Notes under the pieces: generated by a model | Told to the model about the DNA's origin: nothing | The model's input: the letters and a program-made list of their open reading frames with translations, nothing else | Databases searched by the model: none | NCBI GenBank assembly: GCA_947445425.1 | Contig: CANFFA010000018.1 | Coordinates: 1-14,093, forward strand | Reading direction: 5' to 3' | DNA from: Paludibacteraceae bacterium | GTDB lineage: Bacteria > Bacteroidota > Bacteroidia > Bacteroidales > Paludibacteraceae | Length of the DNA stretch: 14,093 nucleotides | Translations under genes and position numbers: made by a program | Shown here: one piece after another, positions 1 through 7,337 of the stretch | How positions within the stretch are numbered: position 1 is the first letter of the stretch | Layout: every line of letters begins with the position of its first letter

Positions 1-978
1 ATAGCTGCCTCACAACCCACTTTGGATTGGGTAGAAAATTACGAAGATTATACCGATAACAACAGTGCCAGATTTGTTAAATTGGGGGTCTATACCTCAG
101 GCGTGGAGACAACGATAGCTGTATTCAACAAAAACACCAACTATAAACACTATGCCCATCCGATGGATATTTTTAATGGTACAGGGCCGATAGGGGCTAC
201 TACCAAACCCCCAAAAATGGATGCACGTTTGTTTGCGCAAATTGTTCTTCCTGGAAGCAAATTTTCAGGTGTTACTATTAATTTCCAAGGTGGACTCATC
301 AAAACGGACGGTGCCAACATCGAAGGAGCCGTTTTTACTCCGGTAAACAAAGCTGGTGTAGATTACTATCCAATGGGTGGCGCATCGGAAAGTAATTGCT
401 CTGGTTGGGATGCACAATCAGGACTAAATGGGACTCGTACCGGTTTTTTAATGCGAAAGTTCATGAATGAAACGGATGTGATCAACAATCAGATGTGGGG
501 AGCCTCTTTAAACGATTGGGTGGATCTGCGATATGCTGAAATTTTGTTAAATTATGCAGAGGCAACAGTAGAAAATAAAGCCGGATATGGTAGTCAAGTC
601 GTAGCCAACAATGCTATTAATGCTTTGCGTCGTAGAGCAGGACACAAAGACAATGTAGTGGCAACTGCCAATGTAACCACGACTACCGCCATCACCACGT
701 TGGGGACAGTACAGAGAGAACGCAATGTTGAAATGGCTTTTGAGAATAAAAGAGTTTGGGATTTGATGAGACGTAGAGAATTTCATAAAGTATTCAACGC
801 TTATCGTTATAGTGCCCTAAAATTGTATCAAGATTTGAGAACGACTCCTGTATCTTATTTTTATATCAGGACTTATTCGCCATTGTCTCAACAAGGTAAA
901 ACTTTTGAAAACAAGTTATATTATAGAAGTATTGATGGAGTTGCCAGTAATGGATTGGTTCAAAACCCAGGTTATTAA
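1..978 (+). CDS. SusD-family starch/glycan-binding outer-membrane lipoprotein, C-terminal part (5' truncated by window)
   Basis: This is the C-terminal 325 residues of a SusD/RagB-type protein, the surface glycan-binding partner that caps a SusC TonB-dependent transporter. The frame is open to base 1 (reads IAASQPTLDWVENYE), so the start lies before the window; family members are usually 500-600 residues, so about 200 are missing. Recognisable family motifs are WVDLRYAEILLNYAEA (about bases 519-566), the ALRRRAG helix end (about 622-642), RERNVEMAFENKRVWDLMRRRE (about 715-780; the counterpart of the usual ERRIELAFEGHRFFDLRRW), and a C-terminus ending LVQNPGY, the classic SusD ending. The gene sits upstream of a DUF3823 lipoprotein gene, a common PUL arrangement. 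susC is expected just upstream, outside the window. The substrate cannot be read from this segment. Family assignment is secure. Confidence 0.95.
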   Translation: MAASQPTLDWVENYEDYTDNNSARFVKLGVYTSGVETTIAVFNKNTNYKHYAHPMDIFNGTGPIGATTKPPKMDARLFAQIVLPGSKFSGVTINFQGGLIKTDGANIEGAVFTPVNKAGVDYYPMGGASESNCSGWDAQSGLNGTRTGFLMRKFMNETDVINNQMWGASLNDWVDLRYAEILLNYAEATVENKAGYGSQVVANNAINALRRRAGHKDNVVATANVTTTTAITTLGTVQRERNVEMAFENKRVWDLMRRREFHKVFNAYRYSALKLYQDLRTTPVSYFYIRTYSPLSQQGKTFENKLYYRSIDGVASNGLVQNPGY

Positions 979-1117
979 TCTCTAGACACCCTTGTATTGA
1001 GCAGTAGATTGTTAAAAGAATAAAAACAATTGATTACCATCAGATAATTTATTTATTTTTAAGCTGCAATGCAGGTCACTTTACAAATAAGATTCTAATT
1101 TTTAAACAGAGAATAAA

Positions 1118-1891
1118 ATGAAAAAAATACTATATCACAGCATTTTTTTACTGATTGGATTGGTCTATTTCACCTCCTGTGAATTGGACAATATCCCAGC
1201 CCCAGATGCACAACTTACTGGAAAAATCATAGATGATGCAACAGATTCACTCGTGTTGCAAGATTTAATGTCCGGCTCAACCCTCGATTTTTATGAAGAT
1301 AAATATGGCACCAAAGCCACCAAAACCGCTTTGTACATTCGAAATGACGGGACATACACCAACAATCTGATGTTTTCCGGATTTTACACGGTGATCACCC
1401 CCAATGCAAACTGGTATCCTATTGACAGTTTAAAAGGTTTCTCGCTCAAACCGGGAGGAAACAGTTTAGATCTTCGGGTGACTCCATATATTCGGGTGAA
1501 AAATTTTAGGGTCGTTAATAATGCCGGAGTGATTGAGGCCTACTTTACACTCGAAGGGGGTAAAACCACCTCTACCTTCAAGACCCTTACCTTGTGTGCA
1601 CATTCAGACCCAAGAGTTGCAATAGGATTGAGGTTTACTGTACAAAGTGCAGCTATAGCTGCAACGGGTACTACTCCAGCAGTATTGGCAACCACACCAG
1701 TATTTACGGCTTCGGCTACAAATGGTAATGGTGCTATTACTAACAGTGAAATTAAATTAACCATGAACACAAAAGCTCCTAACGACAAAGTATTTATATC
1801 CGGCAGGACATACTATTTCAGAGTAGCTGCCTTGTCTAGTGTTTCAGGAGCCAAAGAGAACTATAGTAGTGCAATAGCGGTAGTACTATAA
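1118..1891 (+). CDS. DUF3823-type PUL surface lipoprotein
   Basis: This 257-residue protein is a predicted outer-membrane lipoprotein: the MKKILYHSIF start, a hydrophobic stretch and a lipobox FTSC with Cys21. The mature part opens ELDNIPAPDAQLTGKIIDD, resembling the DUF3823 family, which begins with a carboxypeptidase-regulatory-like beta sandwich (about residues 30-120: LTGKIIDDATDSLV, then YIRNDGTYTNNLMFSGFYTV and VTPYIRVKNF). The second half (about 125-257) looks like a fibronectin/Ig-like beta domain ending TYYFRVAALSSVSGAKENYSS. DUF3823 genes commonly follow susD and are thought to take the place of SusE/SusF-type accessory glycan-binding lipoproteins; that role is inference. The gap to susD is 139 nt with no terminator or clear promoter, so the two are probably co-transcribed. 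A strong terminator follows. The ATG at 1118 is chosen because the signal peptide starts there. Confidence 0.82.
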   Translation: MKKILYHSIFLLIGLVYFTSCELDNIPAPDAQLTGKIIDDATDSLVLQDLMSGSTLDFYEDKYGTKATKTALYIRNDGTYTNNLMFSGFYTVITPNANWYPIDSLKGFSLKPGGNSLDLRVTPYIRVKNFRVVNNAGVIEAYFTLEGGKTTSTFKTLTLCAHSDPRVAIGLRFTVQSAAIAATGTTPAVLATTPVFTASATNGNGAITNSEIKLTMNTKAPNDKVFISGRTYYFRVAALSSVSGAKENYSSAIAVVL

Positions 1892-1921
1892 AACTTTTTG
1901 AATTGAATGTCTACTTGGGTT

Positions 1922-1987
1922 CTCCAATGAGTTCATTTGACAACAGTTGTTTAATTGTTGTTAAATTAACTCATTGGAGTCCTTTTT
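1922..1987 (+). terminator. Rho-independent terminator after the susD-DUF3823 unit
   Basis: A 12-bp perfect stem, CTCCAATGAGTT (1922-1933) with AACTCATTGGAG (1968-1979), continues into an inner stem, TTTGACAACA (1936-1945) with TGTTGTTAAA (1956-1965), containing one G-T pair, and is followed by CCTTTTT (1981-1987). It begins 30 nt after the stop codon of the DUF3823 gene, so it should end or attenuate the susCD transcript before the downstream lipoprotein gene. Confidence 0.85.
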
Positions 1988-2095
1988 GTATTTACACATC
2001 TAAATTTTTTTGAAATTGAATGTGTATTTAATATTGAGTACCTACCTTAAAACATCTATTTTCCAATACTTTTTAACGTTAAAATCAACTCTATT

Positions 2096-3591
2096 ATGAA
2101 AGCAATCTATTATTTTACTTTATTTTGTTTCTTGTTTCCAGGGATTAGTTCCTGTAAAGATCTGTTGCTGTTGCTGAAGCTGTAACTTATACCGTAACTT
2201 TTGATGTAAAAGGGGGTAGTCCGGCGCCTGCTACACAAAAAATTGCAGGAGGGGGCGTAGTGGTAACACCAGTAGACCCTACTAAAGCAGGCTCTGTTTT
2301 TGAAGGATGGAGTACAACTTCAGGTAATTTGTTTAACTTCAAGTCCATTATCAATGGGAATGTTTCCTTGACAGCACGCTGGAGGCTTTATCCTCAATAC
2401 ATCGCACTCTCCTCTGGAGATGGACAATACAATGCGAGTATCATTCGCAACAATTTTGGAGCAGCTCAAGGAAAAAACATCGTAGTAGCCACTCAACCTT
2501 TATTTCGCGTTTTTGAAAGAGATGTGAATACCGTTTTGGTTCCATCCATACGACGACATCTGGCAGAGGCCGAACAGTATGATGTTCCTATTATGATTTT
2601 TCTCGGAGTGATGCCTTTTAATAAGGTGCGTCCAGATCTTTTTAATTGGTGGGATCAACAAGCTCCAGATCCAACGGGGAAAAGAATAACAAATAAGAAT
2701 AATTATAACCCAGCCAATGTAAATAATGTGGAATGGACTGGATGGGATGCTTCAACGGCTGTTAAAATTGGTTGGTTAATATGGGGAACAAAGGATGATC
2801 CCAAAAACCCGGGTCAAAAAATACCCAGTCAACAAACTTTAGAACCGATGCCAAACTTGATGTGTGCTGATTTTCAGGCAGCAGAAAGAGCTGCCATAGT
2901 AACACTCATGACCATTGTAAATGATTGGTATGACAAATTGCCTTTGAATAAAAAATATTTATTTGCCGGGATTCGTTCCACCGATGAGATGGCCTTTGGC
3001 ATAAACAACTTTTATTATCCAAATGGAAACAGTTATCTTGGTTTAAGTGAGAGTCTTGTTCCAACCACTGGAGTTGATCCACTCATACTCCCTTCACGCG
3101 GAGTACAAACGATCGGTTATAATGCTGTTAAAACGGCCGGGATTAAGTCCTCGGGCGAGTTAACCATTGAGGATTTGAATGAAGTGTGCCGTAGACATGG
3201 TGAGTTTTTGAGTAAGATCTATTTTGATTTGGGTTTTCCCCGCGAAAAAATTTTCGCCTCCTCCTTCGGCAAAACAGTTGGAGAGTGCAAAACTTGCTTT
3301 AATAAATATGCCTGTCCATCTTGGAGTTTTTATCAATCAGAGGCTGTGAATCCGCTTACATTTACTGCAGCCCTTACCGCCCTAAAAGATTCTGATGCTC
3401 CGGAGTGGGCCATGGCAGAATGGGGGATCCCAAAGGAGACAACAGATCCGAATAAGTGGGCAACTGCCTTAAATAGCTGTTTGTTACTTCCAGGAAATAG
3501 GTTGATTCGTATTACAGGAAATATAGTAATTGAACATGGAGGAAAAATTAATCCTCCTGCCGTGGAAGGGATTAATATGATTTTAAAATAA
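2096..3591 (+). CDS. Secreted lipoprotein with InlB-type repeat and putative TIM-barrel (clan GH-A-like) glycosidase domain; frameshifted near its N-terminus
   Basis: Two frames must be joined. ATG 2096 opens a lipoprotein signal (MKAIYYFTLFCFLFPGISSC, Cys20), but that frame runs LLLLLKL and stops at 2183. One frame over, open from 2158 to 3591, the protein continues SVAVAEAVTYTVTFDVKGG into a complete InlB/Listeria-Bacteroides repeat (about 2188-2382, ending LTARW) and then a domain of about 400 residues. That domain has strand-like segments (VPIMIFLGVMPF, KYLFAGIRSTDEMAF, EWAMAEWGIP) suggestive of a beta/alpha barrel. Candidate acidic catalytic residues are Glu at 2986-2988 (TDE) and Glu at 3418-3420 (MAEWG), in the order seen in clan GH-A. 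I do not recognise the exact family; glycosidase function is inference. The only start in the body frame, GTG 2260, would cut the InlB repeat in half, so a one-base loss (or two-base gain) in 2158-2184 is more likely. It may be a real pseudogene or a sequence error. Confidence 0.7.
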
Positions 3592-3645
3592 AGCATTTTA
3601 TTTTTACTCTCTATCCCTTTCGGTGAAGTATTACCAAACGTGATA

Positions 3646-3688
3646 ATTTGCAGTGGCTTTTTTGCCGCTGCAAATTTATTTTTTATTT
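3646..3688 (+). terminator. Rho-independent terminator after the frameshifted glycosidase gene
   Basis: AATTTGCAGTGGC (3646-3658, loop starting at the final bases) pairs with GCCGCTGCAAATT (3664-3676) as a 13-bp stem with one G-T pair, around a T-rich loop. It is followed by TATTTTTTATTT. It starts 55 nt after the stop codon of the upstream gene and isolates it from the GLUG-repeat gene, which has its own promoter element. Confidence 0.8.
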
Positions 3689-3742
3689 GGGGCCTAATTT
3701 TATAGCTATCCCTCAAAACAAACAGTTAATTTTATACTTAAG

Positions 3743-3776
3743 TTTAGCGATTTTTACGAAAGAATAATTAACTTTG
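3743..3776 (+). promoter_or_regulatory. Putative Bacteroidetes-type promoter for the GLUG protein gene
   Basis: TAACTTTG at 3769-3776 matches the Bacteroidetes -7 consensus TAnnTTTG exactly. A TTTA at 3743-3746, 22 nt upstream, is a one-mismatch version of the -33 TTTG. Transcription would start near 3783, giving a leader of about 28 nt before ATG 3811. The element lies just after a terminator, where a new promoter is expected. A short degenerate motif in AT-rich DNA can arise by chance, so confidence is moderate. Confidence 0.45.
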
Positions 3777-3810
3777 AATTTCATTGTGGATTACAATAAA
3801 ATAGACAAAG

Positions 3811-6750
3811 ATGAAAAAAATAATCATACTCCTCTTTCTTCTTCAAACCTTTACCCTCAAAGCACAATTGTCCGGATCGGGAACAGTGGGTGACCCCTAT
3901 TTGATTGGGAATGTAAGTGATTTAAAGTACTTCAGGGACCAAATTAACCTCACGGACGGTAATGTATATGAGACAGCAGGGAAGTATTTCAAATTAACGG
4001 CTAATTTGGACATGAGTGGAGAAGTAGTTAACTGGGTATCCATTGGGAATAATCCAAATGTTGCAAATAATTTCAAAGGAATATTTGATGGAGATAATAA
4101 AACCATTTCCAATCTAATAATTGGGACTTCAGGGGCTAGAGCTTATCAAAATCCGAATTCAGGTCTGTTTGGTACCATCAGCAACAGTGGGCAGGTGAAA
4201 AACCTTCGATTGGAAGGTATTTCATACTATTTGAATCGAACATCAGCTGGTACATTTATGGTAGGTGGGTTAGCGGGTCAAATAACTGCCGGTGTTAAAA
4301 TAGTAAATTGCCATGTAACAGGGATCATTAACGCTATCAATGCTGATAATACGAATGCTGCCGATATGGTAATTGGTGGATTGGTAGGTAAAATTCAGCG
4401 TGGCCCCGATGTATCTCCGGCCTCTGACCTTGTACAAATTATTAACTCATCCTCCAATGTGACCGTTACGGCACTCTCTACTTCTACTTTGACTGGTGAT
4501 GTAGTTTACGCAGGTGGATTGGTCGCCTTGTATGCAGTTGCAAGTTTTACCAATACACCTGAAATGATCAATTGCTATAGCAAGGGGAGTGTTTCCGGAC
4601 AGAGCACTATTGATAACACTGGAGATCGAACTGCTCAAAAGGTATTTGTTGGGGGTATCTGGGGGTATAATTGTGGTAAATTATACAACTGTTATGCATC
4701 AGGCTCACTTTCAGGAACAACCGTATCAGCCGATTTGAATGTATGTGGTATTACTGGCTATATAAACACTGGAACATTGACCAATTGTTTTGCGATTATG
4801 GATGCTATAAATACTAGCACTACGAATGGAGGAACTGTAGTTGCACGACGCATCGCGAATGGAGTAGGTACTCCTCCGCAAATCATTTCAGCAGACTCTT
4901 ATGCCTCTACATTAATTAATGGAGCAGGGGTAGTGACATATCTTGGAGCAACGGAACCCAACGGTTTGGATATTACTAGCACCGATTTTATTAATGGTCT
5001 GAATGACTATGTGACAGCAAATCCAACCAACAATGGGGTTTCGCTAAAAAACTGGGCTACCATTACTGTTTCGTCCAATGATTTGGCATTAGGAACCGTA
5101 TCCGCATCTTCCACGGTATTGGTTGGGCAACAGCTTTCATTAGTAGCAACTATTATTGGAGGAAATGTTTTTGTAAATTGGACCGTGGACGGAGATGAAG
5201 TATCACGTTCTGCAACTTATACCTATACAACTACTGCCACCAAAACGATTATAGCGAATTTTATTGCCTCCAGCAATATTAATGTCACCGATGTATCTGG
5301 AGGGTCAGGGGTTGATTATACCTTGATTGGCGGAACATTAACCATAAATGGAGCCAAAACATTCCGTGATTTAACCATCAATAGCGGAGCGAAATTAGTA
5401 CTCTCCAATACCAATACGCTTACCATAGAACGTGATTTAATCATCAAAGCGAGTAAAATTAGTTCGCCTACTTTAACGGTAGGTACTGCACCTTCCATCA
5501 CCATTGGTGGAGATTTAAAGTTTAAAAAAACTTTTGATATTGCTCAATGGTATTTTATGTCCTTCCCATCAACGGTTACGATAGCAGATATCGTACAATC
5601 TGCAGGTGCTCGAAACACAAACTGGTGGATAAAGCAATACAATGGAAGTCAAAGGGCCTCAAATGGGGGATCTTCTACCAATTGGGAAAATGTACCGGAT
5701 GCAACGCTAACAGCAAGAAAAGGTTACATTTTTGGCTTGGCAGATGCTTTGGGATCAGGCAACTTTGAATTTAGTTTTATTTTAGACAAAACCCTTGTCA
5801 CCTCTGGTGAGAGTGCACAAAGAGATGTAACCGTAAGTTTATTCACTTCTGCGATCAACGCTACTCATTCGGGGTGGAATTTGGTTGGAAACCCTTATCT
5901 TTCAAAATTTGATGGGAATGGTGTCGGGGAAACTTTCATCACCAAATTCAACGGCAGCAGTTACGATCAGTATGAAAATATTGATGCTGCCATAGACAAT
6001 TTAAATCCATTTGAATCTTTCTTTATTCAGGCAAGTTCTCCGTCACTCACTTTTAATCCCAACAATCGCCAGCTGCTCCCAAAGTCAGTTGCGAACAATG
6101 GATCGGATCGGATTAAAATTCAACTCGCCACTACTACCGGTATTGACAAGACCAATTTGATCCTTGACAACACCCAAAGTGCTGATTATGAAGTGGGCAA
6201 GGACCTGGTGAAATGGGTAACGACAGGGACAGACCAACCTCAACTCTATACAAACTTAGGAGGTGTTAATTATGCGTACAATGCGCTCCGAGCTCAGGAT
6301 GTGCAAAACTTGGATTTGTGTGTATATAGCAAGTCAGAATGCGAAGCAACCATAGGTATAGCTGCCTCTCAAGCGACAGGGTTAAATCAATTGTTGCTCA
6401 CCGACCAGTTGACTGGCAATGTGACCGATCTTTTAACTTCAGATTATCATTTTCTTAGCACGGCAGGAACAAGTTCTAATCGTTTTAAAATATCTGCAGT
6501 GGAGAGTGTAGTTACAAAAAACAGTCCCAATCGTACAGATACATTTTTGTATTATACGAAAAACAATTATTTATATCTGCAAAACCTATCTCAACATTCG
6601 ATTGTTAAGGTATATGATCTCTTGGGGAACATTCGATTGAGCACTGAATCAAGCTCTGATGTATTGCAAATCCCACTAGAAAAGGGGATCTACATTCTTC
6701 AAGTAAACAACAATGGCCTCTCAACGACTCAACGGGTTATCATAAAATAA
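3811..6750 (+). CDS. T9SS-exported GLUG-motif / InlB-repeat cell-surface protein
   Basis: This 979-residue protein has a Sec signal peptide (MKKIIILLFLLQTFTLKAQ, residues 1-19). Residues 20-110 contain the GDPYLIGNVSDLKYFRDQIN and ANLDMSG segments that usually precede GLUG repeats. GLUG-like repeats follow at about 118-330 (starts near 152, 189, 235, 280 and 312: GGLAGQ, GGLVGK, GGIWGY and similar, with paired NCHVTG, NCYSKG, NCYASG turns). A divergent InlB repeat spans about 420-485 (SSNDLALGTVSA to IANFI). A beta-solenoid-like stretch (TLTINGAKTFRDLTINSGA) lies at about 500-570, then a long segment containing WNLVGNPYLSKF. The C-terminus (about 915-979: IVKVYDLLGNI, LEKGIYILQVNN, TTQRVIIK) is a type A T9SS sorting domain, so the protein should be anchored on or released from the surface. 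No catalytic motif was found; binding or adhesion is a guess. The first half is homologous to the - strand esterase protein. Confidence 0.9.
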   Translation: MKKIIILLFLLQTFTLKAQLSGSGTVGDPYLIGNVSDLKYFRDQINLTDGNVYETAGKYFKLTANLDMSGEVVNWVSIGNNPNVANNFKGIFDGDNKTISNLIIGTSGARAYQNPNSGLFGTISNSGQVKNLRLEGISYYLNRTSAGTFMVGGLAGQITAGVKIVNCHVTGIINAINADNTNAADMVIGGLVGKIQRGPDVSPASDLVQIINSSSNVTVTALSTSTLTGDVVYAGGLVALYAVASFTNTPEMINCYSKGSVSGQSTIDNTGDRTAQKVFVGGIWGYNCGKLYNCYASGSLSGTTVSADLNVCGITGYINTGTLTNCFAIMDAINTSTTNGGTVVARRIANGVGTPPQIISADSYASTLINGAGVVTYLGATEPNGLDITSTDFINGLNDYVTANPTNNGVSLKNWATITVSSNDLALGTVSASSTVLVGQQLSLVATIIGGNVFVNWTVDGDEVSRSATYTYTTTATKTIIANFIASSNINVTDVSGGSGVDYTLIGGTLTINGAKTFRDLTINSGAKLVLSNTNTLTIERDLIIKASKISSPTLTVGTAPSITIGGDLKFKKTFDIAQWYFMSFPSTVTIADIVQSAGARNTNWWIKQYNGSQRASNGGSSTNWENVPDATLTARKGYIFGLADALGSGNFEFSFILDKTLVTSGESAQRDVTVSLFTSAINATHSGWNLVGNPYLSKFDGNGVGETFITKFNGSSYDQYENIDAAIDNLNPFESFFIQASSPSLTFNPNNRQLLPKSVANNGSDRIKIQLATTTGIDKTNLILDNTQSADYEVGKDLVKWVTTGTDQPQLYTNLGGVNYAYNALRAQDVQNLDLCVYSKSECEATIGIAASQATGLNQLLLTDQLTGNVTDLLTSDYHFLSTAGTSSNRFKISAVESVVTKNSPNRTDTFLYYTKNNYLYLQNLSQHSIVKVYDLLGNIRLSTESSSDVLQIPLEKGIYILQVNNNGLSTTQRVIIK

Positions 6751-6802
6751 TAATATTTTTTGTGGTATTAATCAAATTGTTTAACCTTTAAAATTTAGCA
6801 TT

Positions 6803-7222
6803 ATGAAAAAAGAGACCATTTTTATTTTAATTTTTATGTCACTCTTTAATCTCAGCACTATTGCACAAACCTGTAAACCCAATATCATCGGTGCCTGGAG
6901 GTGTGTTCGTTCGGTTCATGGAGGTGTTAAAGAGAAGGTGGAAGATGTTGTTTTTATAAAGTACATCACCAAGACCTCATTTACCTGGGTCTCTTCCAGT
7001 AAAGAGACTCAAATTGTAAGAAGTGCCATGGGAGGTACTTGTAGTTACGATGGTAAAATTTATGTTGAGAATATTGCTTTTATTGGTCCTGGCATGACCC
7101 GTTTTTTGAATAAAAAGCACACTTTCAATGTTGATATTACCGGCAGCAAAATGCACTTGTATGGAACGATGTCTGATAAAGTTTATATTGATGAAATTTG
7201 GGTAAGGGTTGATCGGGAGTAG
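6803..7222 (+). CDS. Small secreted protein, lipocalin/calycin-like
   Basis: This 139-residue protein has a Sec signal peptide (about residues 1-22, ending LSTIAQ) and a mature beta-rich domain starting TCKPNIIGAWRCVRSV. The pattern G-x-W near the N-terminus, followed by alternating strands (KYITKTSFTWVSS, HTFNVDITGSKMHLYGTM) and ending DEIWVRVDRE, resembles the small lipocalin-like/DUF4488 beta-barrel proteins of Bacteroidetes. That assignment is by pattern only. The gene starts 52 nt after the GLUG protein gene in the same direction and no terminator separates them, so co-transcription is likely. It ends in a strong bidirectional terminator. Its role in the locus is unknown; small-ligand binding would be a guess. 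Confidence 0.75.
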   Translation: MKKETIFILIFMSLFNLSTIAQTCKPNIIGAWRCVRSVHGGVKEKVEDVVFIKYITKTSFTWVSSSKETQIVRSAMGGTCSYDGKIYVENIAFIGPGMTRFLNKKHTFNVDITGSKMHLYGTMSDKVYIDEIWVRVDRE

Positions 7223-7268
7223 TTTTTATTGAAAATTCTACAGTTACAATTCAATCATCTGCAATTCC

Positions 7269-7320
7269 AAAAGAGAGGATTATAAATATCAAATTTGATA
7301 TTCATAATCCTCTCTTTTTG
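7269..7320. terminator. Bidirectional intrinsic terminator between convergent operons
   Basis: AAGAGAGGATTAT (7271-7283) pairs perfectly with ATAATCCTCTCTT (7304-7316). The inner sequence ATATCAAATTTGATAT (7286-7301) is itself palindromic and extends the hairpin. CTTTTT follows on the + strand and TTTT follows on the - strand (the AAAA at 7269-7272 read in reverse), so it can stop both the + strand unit ending at 7222 and the - strand unit ending at 7338. Confidence 0.85.
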
Positions 7321-7337
7321 TGGTTTGTAAATAGAAT

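Noticed and set aside
22..978. SusD-like gene starting at TTG 22
   Set aside because: The frame is open to base 1 and the protein lacks the signal peptide and N-terminal half of SusD, so this is a truncated gene rather than a short one.
2162..2182. ctgttgctgttgctg repeat as a proven phase-variation tract
   Set aside because: The repeat unit is three to six bases, whose gain or loss would not change the frame, and it is short; it is mentioned only as the site of the indel.
2260..3591. Glycosidase gene starting at GTG 2260
   Set aside because: This start cuts an InlB repeat that continues upstream in the same frame to at least 2188 and leaves no signal peptide; a lipoprotein signal is present just upstream in another frame.
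3333..3716. 127-residue open frame on the - strand opposite the glycosidase end
   Set aside because: It overlaps a coherent + strand protein and a terminator, has no recognisable domain or signal, and looks like a shadow frame.
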